This document shows, in pieces, positions 28,196 through 39,023 of a stretch of 64,000 nt of DNA. The translations under genes were made by a program, and so were the position numbers. The notes beneath the pieces were generated by a model. The model had not been told where the DNA came from. It made no database searches and was given only the letters and a program-made list of their open reading frames with translations. Where the stretch lies: the NCBI GenBank assembly GCA_033557465.1, contig CM066033.1, forward strand, positions 1,307,301,519-1,307,365,518. The letters are read 5' to 3'. Every line of letters starts with the position of its first letter. Position 1 is the first letter of the stretch. Origin of the DNA: Ichthyophis bannanicus (lineage: Eukaryota; Chordata; Amphibia; Gymnophiona; Ichthyophiidae).

Positions 28196-29068
28196 TTGGT
28201 GGCTCTTCTCTGAACCTTTTCTAAAATTGCTATATCCTTTTTAAGATATGGCGACCAGAATTGCACACAATATTCAAGGTGCGGTCTCACCATGGAACGA
28301 TATAGAGGCATTATAATATCTTTTGTTTTATTTTCCATTCCTTTCCTTATCATACCTAGCAAATAGAATGCTAGGTATGATAAGGAAAGGAATGGAAAAT
28401 AAAACAAAAGATATTATAATGCCTCTATATCGTTCCATGGTGAGACCGCACCTTGAATATTGTGTGCAATTCTGGTCGCCATATCTTAAAAAGGATATAG
28501 CAATTTTAGAAAAGGTTCAGAGAAGAGCCACCAAAATGGTAAAGGGGATGGAAGGCTACTCCTATGAAGAAAGGCTAAAAAGGTTGGGGCTCTTTAACCT
28601 GGAAAAGAGACGGCTGAGGGGAGATATGATAGAAGTCTATAAATTAATGAACGGAGTGGAACGGGTAAACGTAGATCGATTGTTTACCTTATCAGAATAT
28701 AGAAAGACTAGGGGACATGCAATGAAGCTACAGGGTAAACTATTTAAGACTAATAAAAGAAAATATTTTTTCACTCAACGTGTAATCAAACTCTGGAATT
28801 TGTTACCGGAGGATGTAGTAAAGGCTGTTAGTGTAGCTGGGTTTAAAAAAGGTTTGGACAAGTTCCTGGAGGAAAGGTCCATAAACCATTATTAAGAAGG
28901 GACCCAGGATATCAATGCTTGAACCAATACAAGCATTGTGGAACCTGTGTCCCTTGGGGAAACTGCTAGGTACGTATGACCTAGATTGGCCACTGTTGGA
29001 AACAGAATACTGGGCTTGATGGACCTTGGTCTGACCCAGTATGGCATATCTTATGTTCTTATGTTCTT
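28196..29068 (+). mobile_element. Palindromic CR1 insertion in Penelope arm
   Basis: Flanked by a 7-bp repeat ATGCACT (28189-28195, 29069-29075); the opposite Penelope arm has the unoccupied site near 29930-29945. The insert is a CR1 3' portion: an inverted 165-bp arm (28196-28360), 9-nt spacer (28361-28369) and direct sequence (28370-29068) ending in the CR1 tail with TTATGTTCTTATGTTCTT. The inverted arm duplicates the start of the direct part, forming a hairpin-capable palindrome. Confidence 0.85.
28370..28895 (+). pseudogene. CR1 ORF2 C-terminal segment
   Basis: An open frame encodes the end of a CR1 reverse transcriptase polypeptide: [57 protein letters not shown], a charged region, and [20 protein letters not shown] to [10 protein letters not shown]. 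It lacks the catalytic RT motifs and the endonuclease, so it is a 5'-truncated retrocopy. It matches 39024-39620 (minus) at high identity. Confidence 0.85.
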
Positions 29069-29190
29069 ATGCACTCTCTCTCCTCCAGTTGTGGTCATAA
29101 AAAGATTGTCAAGACCAATCTAAAGTTTCTGTTGTTAAAAATATGCCTTCCAGTCGATGAAGCCGTTTCGGCCTGTCGGCGCTACAGAAT

Positions 29191-29739
29191 TCAATTCAAA
29201 TATCCACCATTATGAATCAACCATTGATCAAGGGTTTTACCTTTTGCTCCAATAGTGATTTCATCTATACAGAAACATACCAAATCTTCAAACCGATGTT
29301 TACATTCGAGACAATGCTGTACTATGGGGGCTTCCAAGACGTTGTGTTTCAGTCGACTTTTGTGCTCGCCCATTCTGATTTTGAACTCCCGGCTCATTTT
29401 GCCTACATAGGCTAAATTACACGGGCAGCTAATTAAATAAAACACATTCTTAGAGTCACATGTGGTATGGTGTCGTAAGGTATATCGTTTTCCATTATGC
29501 TCAAACTCTGATACTTCCTTAGTGATGGAACATATCCCACAATTACCACACCTCCTGTGTCCCGATTGCACCATATCCAGGGGTCGAGTAGGCAAAACGA
29601 GCCGGGAGTTCAAAATCAGAATGGGCGAGCACAAAAGTCGACTGAAACACAATGTCTTGGAAGCCCCCATAGTACAGCATTGTCTCAAATGTAAACATCG
29701 GTTTGAAGATTTGGTATGTTTCTGTATAGATGAAATCAC
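29191..29739 (-). pseudogene. Penelope-like GIY-YIG endonuclease, left arm
   Basis: Encodes the C-terminal endonuclease of a Penelope-like element. Cys-rich segment GHRRCGNCGICS, then CDSKNVFYLISCPCNLAYVGKM with the F-Y-L-I / A-Y-V-G equivalents of GIY-YIG, the conserved Arg in REFKIRMGEH, and a C-terminal helix with LVCFCIDEITIGAKG. The first 50 residues of the open frame are probably not native. The reverse transcriptase domain is absent. The endonuclease would normally nick target DNA for retrotransposition. Confidence 0.8.
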
Positions 29740-29866
29740 TATTGGAGCAAAAGGTAAAACCCTTGATCAATGGTTGATTCGTAAAGAACAATGGTGGATA
29801 TTTGAATTGAATTCTGTAGCGCCGACAGGCCTAAATGGCTTCATCAACTGGAAGGCATGTTTTTAA
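29587..29866 (+). pseudogene. Penelope-like GIY-YIG endonuclease, right arm
   Basis: Inverted partner of the left-arm frame. It begins inside the domain at GKTSREFKIRMGEHKSRLKH and runs to a fuller C-terminus with WLIRKEQWWIFELNSVAPTG, LNGFINW, which the left arm lost by a frame difference. The catalytic GIY segment is missing on this side because the arm starts at the junction. Confidence 0.8.
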
Positions 29867-30061
29867 CAACAGAAACTTTAGATTGGTCTTGACAATCTTT
29901 TTATGACCACAACTGGAGGAGAGAGAGTGCATTCAAGAGAAATAGAACACGAGGGATTCCCCATGATACACGTCATAAGGATCCCCTTTTTTTCTAGTGT
30001 GAGCGTCAATGACACGCTTGCGCCGATCCTGGGTTCCCTAGAGTTTAAAAGCTGATAAGGA

Positions 30062-30546
30062 CGTCTTTATTTATTTATTATTTATTATTTATTACAATTT
30101 CTTATATACCGCACTATTGTCAGCGCGGTTTACATACAACAAAATGACCATAACAAACTGTTTGGCTTCACATAGAACAGGAGAAAACAACTTGGATAAC
30201 ATGCTTTTGCTTTACATAGAACAGGAGTAATAACTTGGATAAACGGGGTATGCAAACTAAACTACTTACATATGTACAATGAGATCGAGTATTGGGAATT
30301 CAGTGTGAACATGTGTACAATAGAGTTGATATGTTAACTTGAGGGGGTGAGGGAGAGGCACTTATGTAGGGGTAGGGTTAATCTGGTAGTATTGAGTAAA
30401 TAAATGGGATTTGAGCGCCTTTCTGAATTGTGATAGGTCAGTAATCGCACGGATGCCTGGTGGTAATGCGTTCCAACATTTTGGGGCATAGATACTGAAT
30501 GCCCTGCTAGATGTTGCGGTTGTGTACTTTGTTGAAGCCTTTGTCT
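30062..30546 (-). mobile_element. L2 LINE 3' fragment
   Basis: Starts with the complement of an (AAATA)n tail, then complement of TGTAAACCGCGCTGA and GTGCGGTATATAAGAAATTG, matching 47625-48100. It includes the end of an L2 ORF2 in reverse near 30400-30540. Confidence 0.75.
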
Positions 30547-30721
30547 TCCGGTGGCATGGTGAGCTGAGTGGGACGCTTCCCTCTTAGCTCCGGAGCCCAC
30601 CCCTTCCCCCCATCAATTTTATTAGCTTTGGCTGACAGCTTATTGTTCCGCAGTGGGGGAGCTACTCTGCTGGTGACAGGGGTTCCTTTGTGTCATATAT
30701 CTACTCCGGGGAGAGAACCGC

Positions 30722-31524
30722 ATGGCGACCAAAATCCCTCGACGAGAGCGCCCACGTGGAGGAGAGTCCAAAATGGCGGAAGGTGTTCAAGATGGCCCGG
30801 TGCCGGTGGCCGCAGCGACGATGGTGGCAGAGGTCTCTAAGGCGGTGGTGGAAGCGTTAGAAGACCGCCTGGGGGGCTTGGCTACACAGATCAATGCGGT
30901 GGCCCAGGCGGTCTCGGACTTTACTTGCCGAGTGGAGCACGCGGAGCGCCGCATTGGATCTCTCGAGGATACACGGGTGCAAGATGAGGCTCGGATTAAG
31001 AAGCTGGAGGAGGCCTTGGCGAAACAGGACAAGTTGTAGGATTTGGAGAATCAGAGTAGGCGTAATAACTTACGGTTCATTGGTATAGAAGAATCTGTGC
31101 ACGAGAAGGATCTACGGCAATATCTGGAAAAGTGGCTGCCTGCTAATTTGCCCCTGGCTGATGCTACGGGGGGATTGTCTTGGAAAGAGCACACCGGTTG
31201 GGGCCTTACCGGGCTGGAGATCGCAGGCCGAGGGCGGTGATTGCCCGCTTTTTGAATGCAGCGCAGAAAGAAAGTGTTCTACGCGCATCGAGGCAGTCGA
31301 GATACTCCGGTGCCAATCCTTGCAAGGTACTGATTTTTCAGGACTATTCGGCGGGTGTCTTGTTGCGGCGTAAGGCCTTCAAGGAGATTTGCAGCCGGTT
31401 GGTTGAGCGCGGCCTCCGATTCACCCTGGCCTATCCCGCGATCCTGCGAGTGGACTGTGACGGTGGGAATCGGGTGTTCTCTTCCCCGGAGGAAGCGCTG
31501 GACTACTGCAACAGTCTTGGCTGA
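30722..31524 (+). pseudogene. Tx1/L1 ORF1 protein, disrupted
   Basis: L1-type ORF1 product, an RNA-binding chaperone of the retrotransposition particle. N-terminal basic region, a coiled coil (about residues 40-105, ending LEEALAKQDKL), a TAG stop at 31037-31039, then in the same frame ENQSRRNNLRFIGIEES, the RRM signature. A frameshift near 31180-31200 moves to another frame with MERAHRLGPYRAGDRRPRAV and the C-terminal domain (ICSRLVERGLRFTLAYPAIL). Stop plus frameshift make it inactive. Confidence 0.8.
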
Positions 31525-32951
31525 GTGTTGAGGCCCTGAGGGCGGTGAATGCCGCGTTTCTTTTGGTACTATGGCTCTCATGAATACGCGCTGGTGGACA
31601 TTGTCTCATGGTGACCTGCAAGGTTCTGCATCTGGACTCCCAGCCTGAGCGGGGTATCTCTCCCTTCTGGGGTGCCGGCGCACCGCCTGCCCTCATGCTG
31701 GTCGAGGGCTCCAGGAGAATCCTGCTACTGCTGGACTCAGCTTTATGTTTTATGCTCTATAATTTAATTTTTATTTTATGATTTGGGGGAATTTGTTAGT
31801 AATATTTTATGGATGTGTTGCAGATAGTGCTGCGGTTTGGATGGCAGAGGTGCATGGTCCTTTTGGGGGGGGGGAATTACTTGATTTCACTCAATTCCAC
31901 TCTATCACCTTCTACTTTCCCTGTCCTTTTTGTCTTCTAATTCTTTTCCTCCCTTTCATTATTTAATGTTATCTCTCTCCTGTTCCTGTTTCGTTTACTT
32001 TTATCCTTAAATTACGTTCTACTAAGTTGGAATTGAACTGTATCTTTTTGTAGTAATGTTAGTTATGCGTTTATAATATAATGCCGGATGTGTCCAGGCC
32101 ATGGATACTGTGTATGGGGGACCCTGTCTTGGAGAACCAGGGGGGAGGTCCCCTCTCGGTCCCGCCTGTTCCGCATGAGGTGCGGCGGCCTGGCCCCTGG
32201 CCCCATTTCTCATGACCGGGCCATGGGCTCCCTGTTATCTCGCTGGGCCTAGTTCTTATCTTCTCCGCTATGCTGGAGTGAGTAAATTGGGCGTGGTATA
32301 TCGGCATTTGCCGTATCGCTCTGGCCTGGGCGCGGGAGATGTAAACGGTAGTCTGGGTAATGAGACTGGGGAACACGAGGCTATGACTAGCAAGCCTCTG
32401 CTTACTGGGAATGCCCATATTCTCGTTAGGGCAACTTTCTGGAGGGGCTAAGTGTGGAGGCTTTGCGGTTATGATGGTTTGGGGATTCCTTGTTAGATGT
32501 TGCCTGACTTAAGGGGGCGGGTTAGTTGGGTGTTTGGCGTGGGGTTTGGGCTTTAATTAAGAATACTTAGGTGTTTGGTAGAGTGGGGATAGATGGAGTG
32601 GATGCGTGGCTGGGGGGAGGGAGGGGGGGCTCTGCATGTCCAGGAAGTCAAGGTGGGGCCAGAGGTGGTAGACTGGCGATTAGTGGATGGTAGGGATGTT
32701 GGATCGCTTGGGGGGGGGAAGGGGAAGGTAGCGGGGGGGGTTGGGGTAGTAGGGGTAATGGGTTGGTAGAGGGGAGGGTGGGGGGGAAGGGGGGGTTAGG
32801 AGCGAATCTTGCTGGATGGGTTTGCTTGAGGCGATGGAAGGATGTCAGTGTATGTGTGTGTGGGCATGGCTGCTTTGGGGTGATTGGATGTGGATGATGT
32901 GGAGGGGGGCCTTTGGCTGGGGGGGTCTCCGTCTAGCTGAGTGGTGGATTA

Positions 32952-34259
32952 TTGTTCTATGGAGCTTATTCTGTGTTTTGTGTCCTGGGTAGTGGCATTC
33001 GGTTAGCATCTTGGAATGTTTGCGGTTTGGGCTCCCCGGTGAAGCGCTATAAAGTGTTTCAGCATTTGAAACGTCAGCAGCTTGGTGTTATAATGTTGCA
33101 GGAAACCCACCAGACGGCGGCGGAGCATGCAAAATTGGGTAAGGGTTACCTAGCCCATGTATACGGGGCTCCAGCTGTGGGGAAGAAGCGGGGTGTGGTC
33201 ATACTAATTGCCAAATCCGTTAACTGGATTGAAGAGCGCGTGGTCTCTGATGCGGAGGGTAGATATGTTTGTGTGTGGGGGTTGCTGGATGGTAGGAAAG
33301 TTGCATTGTGTTCGGTGTACGGGCCTAACGTGTACGAAGCCTGCTTTTATCAGGATATCACCCGTGTCTTGGCGGACACAAGTGGCTACCAGGTTATACT
33401 GGGAGGAGATTTTAATGAAGTATTGGATGTTGGTATGGATCGTTCTGGTTTGGCTGGGAGTGGGAGTCAGCGGACCCGCAGGCGATTGTGGGGGATATGT
33501 GAGGCGCATAAGCTATTGGATATATGGAGAGTATTGCATCCAGGGGACCGGGACTATACACATATGTCCAGGGCCCACGGAACATGGTCCCGCATTGATT
33601 ATTTTTTTATTTCGGATTCGTTATTCAGCTGGGCCTCGCAGGTAGAGATTGGGCCTTCCATTCTTTCGGACCACGCGATGGTAATCTTGGAATTGCGCAG
33701 TAGTAGTCCATCTCGGAGTCGGCTTTGGAGATATCCGTTGGATCTTTGTGGGGACGTGCACTTTGAGGCACATCTTCGGGACCGTTGGGGGGAATATGCG
33801 ACATTTAATGCTCAACCGGGGATTTCTCCCGCCCTTTTTTGGGAAGCGGGCAAGGCTGTTCTGCGCGGGGAAATCATTAGCTTTCATACTCTGCGGCGCA
33901 AGTGGTTGAATCAGCAGATTCTTCTTTTGGAGCGGGATCTGGGTAAAGCGCGGAGGGTGGTGGCTGGGCTTAAGACGGCAGCAAATCAACGTAAGCTGCG
34001 GGAGATTCAGACTGAACTGGAGATGCTTCTTCATCGGAGGGCTCAAAAATCCATGCTGTATTATCGGTATAAGTTGTACCAACACGGGAATAAGGCAGGA
34101 AAGCTGATGTCTTTTTTGGTGAGGCCAGCAGGGGGTTCTTGGCAAATTGTGGCTATTAGGCATGCTGATGGGACACTTAGACGGGATGCGGTGGATATTG
34201 AGAATGTTTTTGCTGATTTTTTCCGGCAACTTTATGCGAGCGATGGGGATAAGGAGTAA
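32952..34259 (+). pseudogene. Tx1/L1 ORF2, APE endonuclease part
   Basis: Apurinic-type endonuclease that would nick target DNA. Motifs in order: LASWNVCGLGS, VIMLQETHQT, GGDFNEVLDVGMDRSG, TWSRIDYFFISDS and the catalytic SDHAM. A linker region with basic helices follows. An in-frame TAA at 34257-34259 ends it, and the same frame continues at 34260 into the reverse transcriptase, so a single nonsense change separates the two halves. Confidence 0.88.
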
Positions 34260-35906
34260 GAGGGCCGTACCTTTCTTGAAGGCTGTGCCCTGCCGCGGCT
34301 CTGTGCGGAGCATTTGGAGGTCCTTAATCAGCCCATCACGGGGCGGGAGGTCCAGGTGGGGATTAAGAATCTGAAGAATGGGCGGGTGCCTGGGGTCGAT
34401 GGATACCGTAGCGAATTTTATAAGGTTTTGGGAGATGCCATAGTGGCTCCACTGGTGGGGTATTTCGAGGAATTGGTGCAGAGAGGACAGTTCCCGTTTG
34501 AGGCTAACAAGGCCTTGGTCACTATTTTGCTTAAACCGGGGAGGGATCCACTTCTGCCGGGCTCGTATCGTCCTATTTCGCTCCTCAATGTCGATATTAA
34601 GCTCCTAGCCAAAATTATGGCCGATAGGCTAGCTATGTACCTGCCGACCCTGATCCATCGGGATCAGGTGGGCTTCGTGCGGGGGCGTCATGCGGCGTAC
34701 AGTCTACAACGCATATTACTTTCTATCTGTGCAGGACAGGAGGCGGGGCATCGATCTCTACTTATCAGTTTTGACGCCGAAAAGGCTTTTGATCGGGTCA
34801 ATTGGGGCTTCATGTATCAAGTGCTAGAGGCGATGGGGTTCACGGGTTTCTTTGTGGACGTGGTACGATTATTATATGCAGATCCGATAGGGGCCATTAT
34901 GGTGAATGGGGTCATGTCCGCTGACTTTGGTATTCAGAAAGGGACTCATCAGGGCTGCCCGCTGTCCCCACTCTTATTTGTTTTGACGCTGGAACCCCTC
35001 TTGATTCAGATTCGGAACACCCCGCAATTTTGCGGCATTCGGGTGGGGCGGGAGGAGTTTCGTGTGGCAGCTTTCGCCGATGATTTGCTAGTGCATTTGG
35101 GGGACCCCGACACTGGGTTGCCCAGATTGTTACAGCTTATTCGGGACTATGGGGTGCCCTCAGGGTTTAGACTTAATCTTGATAAGTCGGAGGCGATGTT
35201 AGTAGGGTCTGGAGGACAGCCGGGCTGGCAGGGAGAATTCCCTCTGAAGTGGGCCACGGGGTATTTTAAGTATCTGGGAATCTATTTGCCGGCGAGCCTA
35301 GGAGATCTCTATCACCTTAATGTTTCTAAAATCCTTAGTGCTGTGACGGTTAGTGTGGATAAATGGCGAGACCTGCCGTTATCATTAGGGGGTCGCGTAG
35401 CTTTGTGCAAGATGGCAATCTTCCCTAAGATATTATATCCGCTTCAGATCCTCCCACTGTTCTTAACGCGTTACGATCTTCCCTGGCTGGAGCACCTATT
35501 TAACCGGTTCATTTGGCAAGGGCGTAGGCCCAGGGTACGTATGGAGGTGCTCCGGCAACCTTGTTTGCTGGGCAGAATAGGATTCCCTGATATACGGAAA
35601 TATAATATTGCTTGCTTACTGCGGAATGTTCGGGACTGGATGTGGGACTTGGCGGATTGTTCCCCATTGGGGATGCTTCAGGCGGCGGTGAAACCTTTCC
35701 ATTTGCGATATCTTTTACATACTAAAAATGTTAGGGGGCTGCCTGGAGATACTCAGGGGATTATATGCGGAAAGCGTGGAGGTGTTTTTGCTCTGGGCGC
35801 CGGATCTCGGCGTTCCATTCGCCTTATCTTCCCATTAGGGGCAATGCTGATTTTGCGCCGGGCATGGGAGGGTCCCACTTTGCACAGTGGGAACGGTTGG
35901 GGATAG
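34260..35906 (+). pseudogene. Tx1/L1 ORF2, reverse transcriptase part
   Basis: In frame with the endonuclease segment. Reverse transcriptase blocks: NGRVPGVDGYRSEFYK, LPGSYRPISLLNVDIKL, DQVGFVRGRHA, ISFDAEKAFDRVNW, KGTHQGCPLSPLLF and the catalytic FADD (about 35073-35084), then thumb-like LNLDKSEAM and FKYLGI. The last 45 or so residues are probably out of frame, because the continuation lies in another frame from about 35765. Confidence 0.88.
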
Positions 35907-36781
35907 TGAATTTGGAACATGTGTTAACCCTAGACGAGGGGGTGGAAGACTTTTCTGTGCTTTGTCAACAATACCCGTTAGGGGACAAGGATGTTTTTCA
36001 GTACGCGCAGATTCGGAATTACATTCGTAGGGTTCCAGCGGAGGCTTTGCGGGGGGAGGTTAGCTTGGCAATCGAATTGGCGCTTTTGGGGGGAGAGCAT
36101 GGGGCGCGTGTGTCCGGGCTGTACAAAATGTTATGGGATGGGGTTTCGCCCATTGCTGTGGATGCGCTGGCGGCTGCTTGGGCTACGGATCTTGGGGAGG
36201 TGGTCAGTGTTGAGGGGCTATTAGGTGGTTTGGCCGATATTCCGTCCCTAAGTGTGCTGGTGCTCCATAGAGACACCCAGTATAAGATACTGCGTCGACT
36301 ATATTTTGCCTCTCTTCGGGCGTGGTGTGCGGGGGTAGGTGAAAGTCATTGTTGTCCTCGGTGTGGAGAACCCAGAGCTGCGTTGGGTCACATGTTTTGG
36401 CGTTGCTCACGGGCTCAGGCTTTTTGGGGACAGGTATTGACCTATTTGACCAACTGTCTGCAGCGGCCTGTGCTTCTGAATGCTAAGAATATTGTGTTGG
36501 ACCTTTGGGAGGACACGTGGGGGGAAGATCTGGGGCCTGTGAGATTGCGATGGCTACGATTAGTGTTGGTGACTGCCCGTATGACTGTGTTACAACAATG
36601 GATGGATGCGAGGGGACCCACTTATGGAATTTGGAGAGTACAGCTCCATAAAGTTTTGCTCATGGAAAAGTTGCATGGTAGTGGGAAGGTGCGGAGATGG
36701 CAGCGTTTCTTGGAGGCCTGGGGACCCCATTTACATTGGCTACCTTGGAGGGTTCGTAGCCGAATCCTGAGCGGGCTCTGA
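35765..36781 (+). pseudogene. Tx1/L1 ORF2, C-terminal part
   Basis: Frame-shifted continuation of ORF2. It ends with a Cys-His cluster (CCPRCGEPRAALGHMFWRCS, about 36351-36410), the C-terminal Cys-rich motif of L1-group ORF2 proteins, then WMDARGPTYGIWRVQLHKVL and the stop at 36779-36781. A 3' UTR of G-rich sequence follows to 37231. Confidence 0.8.
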
Positions 36782-37231
36782 AGGATTAGGATTAGTCTCT
36801 AGGTGCTGGCATGCCGGTTCATGGATAGATGCAAACCCTATTGTGTGGATATGTGGGGGGTTGGGGGGTGGGAAGGGGGGGCTGGTCATAAAAAGGGGGG
36901 GGATAGAGCGGGAATTAGTCAGTAGGGAAGCCGGTAAGATGGTAGTGATGGGCTCAGGAGCAGAATCCACCCTGGGCCTGTTAATATTCCTACCATATTA
37001 CCATGTTGGGTTTGCTGGGTTATGTGCGCTGGTTTGATTTGGACTGGGGGAGATGGAAGGGAGGGGGGGGTTGTATTTGTATTTCTGTGTCTTTATATTT
37101 TTGCATCTTTGCATCTTTGTTTCCTTGAGATATGTATCATGGCTTTCTGTGTTGTGACTCATAATGTATAGTTGTATTTGCTGTTTTCTTTTATTGGTTG
37201 GTTGAATAAAAAGATTTAAACATAAAAATCT

Positions 37232-37371
37232 TCCAAGGAGAAAGCTGTGTTAATCTATAGCAGCCAGCACAAGGCACAGGCTGGTGTGCCCACCTTATGG
37301 ACTAACCAATTTAGTGAGCAGCTTCTCTGGGGTTTTCAATAAAAAGATCTCATCTTAAAAAAAAAAAAAAA
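37232..37371 (+). other. Putative 3'-transduced sequence with poly-A tail
   Basis: Lies after the Tx1 3' terminus (TTTAAACATAAAAA) but inside the target duplication. It has GAAAGCTGTGTTAATCTATA and CACCTTATGGACTAACCAAT, then TTTTCAATAAAAAGATC and a 16-nt A-run. Its AATAAA would serve as the polyadenylation signal actually used. Confidence 0.6.
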
Positions 37372-37381
37372 CTGATAAGGA

Positions 37382-38003
37382 ACCATACTCCGCATGCGCG
37401 GCGTTTATGGACATTGAAAAATACATCTAAAGGGATTTGAGAAGAATTTTTGACGCGGGCAGCATCATTATTAAGTCTGAATACTAATGAGCGGTTGGTA
37501 GAGCACCGGGGTACATTTAGATTATACATTTTGGGTAGCGATTTTGTATTTCGACTTATATGCAATATCTACATGCTGTTTCTGTCTACAGATTTAAAGT
37601 TTTCAATTTCATTTGAGGACGGTCTATACCTTCGTCTACATCACCCCTGAAGAAACGCATAGTGAAACGCGATAGCAGTACTCAAGGTCGGCGTTGGGGA
37701 AGTATTTTTGAGACCGCACTGCATTACTCATTTAGGATAAGCAGACTTTTTATTTTTTGTGAAAAACAGACAAAAAAATTTTAAAAATTGATAAGCACTG
37801 AATCGGAAAGCACTGAGCACTTTAGAATAAAAGGAAGGTCATTGATGCAATAAGAACTTACTTGTTCCCTTCAGGAGACAAGTTAGTCATAAGTCTGAGA
37901 CCTGTCCTACTGTATAAATTAATTGGTTGGCTTTTTCGATAATAAGCAAGAACAAAATGGCTACTGTTGGTTAATTGTAGAGTGTAACAAACGCATTACA
38001 ACA
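37382..38003 (+). repeat. Penelope arm, 3' region (right)
   Basis: Direct continuation of 29587-30061 after the LINE insertion and inverted copy of 27437-28060. It contains CCTGAAGA (37646-37653) and GAAAC (37664-37668), a possible hammerhead core, and ends in CGCATTACAACA abutting the 14-bp target duplication. Confidence 0.75.
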
Positions 38004-38017
38004 ACTAAATCCAGAAT

Positions 38018-38277
38018 GGCAGTCCAAGTCAAAGCACAGGCGTCGTCTATTCCTTTTGGAATTAGGAAAGCAGCTGCTTCAGAGTAATTGCAGCGAGACG
38101 TCTTCCAGCATTGAAGAAGCCACTGATGCTGTTTGCAATGTCGGAATCCCAAAGAAAAGGGCAAGGTGTCACTGCTGTTCCAGAGAAAAAGACAAGAAAA
38201 GCAACATAGTTTGCACCTCCTGCAAGCGCAATGTTTGCAAAGAACATTCAGAAATTGTCTGTGTCTCATGCAAATGA
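38018..38277 (+). pseudogene. piggyBac transposase C-terminus after insertion
   Basis: Continues NPE with WQSKSKHRRRLFLLELGKQL, then a C-terminal Cys-rich zinc-binding domain, RARCHCCSREKDKKSNIVC, CKRNVCKEH and a final VCVSC, as in vertebrate piggyBac transposases. Stop at 38275-38277. Together with 27242-27398 it shows the host gene was cut precisely with a 14-bp duplication. Confidence 0.85.
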
Positions 38278-38530
38278 CTGTAGTACTTTACTGTGTTCAT
38301 CAAGTGCATGGAAAAACTGCTTTCATGGCAACTCTTCTTCATGTAATTTTATGATAAAGCATTAAATTTCAAAACATTTAACCTTCATATAATAAATAAT
38401 TAATTTGTAATAATATTTTGTCTGTTTAGTTTAAATTTTTCATGGTTAACAATTAAAATTTGTCGTGGGGTCATTTATGACCCCAATGGTATTCACTGTG
38501 TGCAAAAAATCTCGGTTATTCCAGGGTTAA
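38278..38530 (+). mobile_element. piggyBac 3' terminus
   Basis: AT-rich 3' region. A perfect subterminal inverted repeat GGGGTCAT-TT-ATGACCCC lies at 38467-38484. The element appears to end in CCAGGG followed by TTAA at 38527-38530, the piggyBac target tetranucleotide. No 5' end was found in the window. Confidence 0.6.
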
Positions 38531-39023
38531 AGCTCCTCAAAAATGTCATGTGTCAAGGTTTCCCCATCACAATCAGCTCTCTTGAATGGTGGAGCCTTGT
38601 GGTGCAGGACGTTCGAGCTGATCTTCTAGTCCTTCAAACTGTAAGGTCAGTTGAACTTCCTCCACCCCAGGGCTCCAGCATTCAAGAGAGTCAATCACAG
38701 TGGGGGAAGCCTGAACGGCAGCATTTCAGTAGCCTCGCTTACACATGCACAAACCAAACATGTATTCGGACAGACAGTTTCCCTACCAACCAAACCCTAG
38801 AAAATAGGTGCTACGCCTATGTGAAACACACCTAGAAAAAGCACATTTAACCAAAGATAAGAACATGAGATATGCCATACTGGGTCAGACCAAGGTGCAT
38901 CAAGCCCAGTAAAATGTTTCCAACAGTGGCCAATCTAGGTCATACGTACCTAGCAGTTTCCCCAAAAGACACAGGCTTCACAATGCTTGTACTGGGTCAA
39001 GCATTGATATCCTAGGTCCCTTC

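Larger units (their letters stand above)
30062..37371 (+). mobile_element. Tx1/L1 LINE insertion with flanking transduced sequence
   Basis: Bounded by a perfect 10-bp duplication CTGATAAGGA (30052-30061 and 37372-37381); the left Penelope arm has the empty site. The insert ends in a poly-A run at 37357-37371. Inside are an antisense L2 3' fragment (30062-30546), a near full-length Tx1/L1-type LINE (30547-37231), then about 140 bp of unrelated sequence with its own AATAAA. One event is the simplest reading: a transcript that began upstream and read through its own polyadenylation site. Confidence 0.75.
27399..38003. mobile_element. Head-to-head Penelope-like element inserted in piggyBac
   Basis: Flanked by a perfect 14-bp duplication, ACTAAATCCAGAAT (27385-27398 and 38004-38017), inside piggyBac coding sequence. 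Inside are two inverted arms of the same Penelope-like element: 27437-29410 (minus) and 29587-38003 (plus), with single-copy Penelope sequence 29411-29586 between them. In both arms the endonuclease frame points outward, so both outer ends are element 3' ends. 27399-27436 is extra sequence at the left end only. The left arm holds a CR1 insertion and the right arm a 7.3-kb LINE insertion; each arm preserves the other's empty site. Confidence 0.85.

Noticed and set aside
28123..28895. Two opposite-strand genes with the same protein start
   Set aside because: Both frames are the two arms of one CR1 palindrome.
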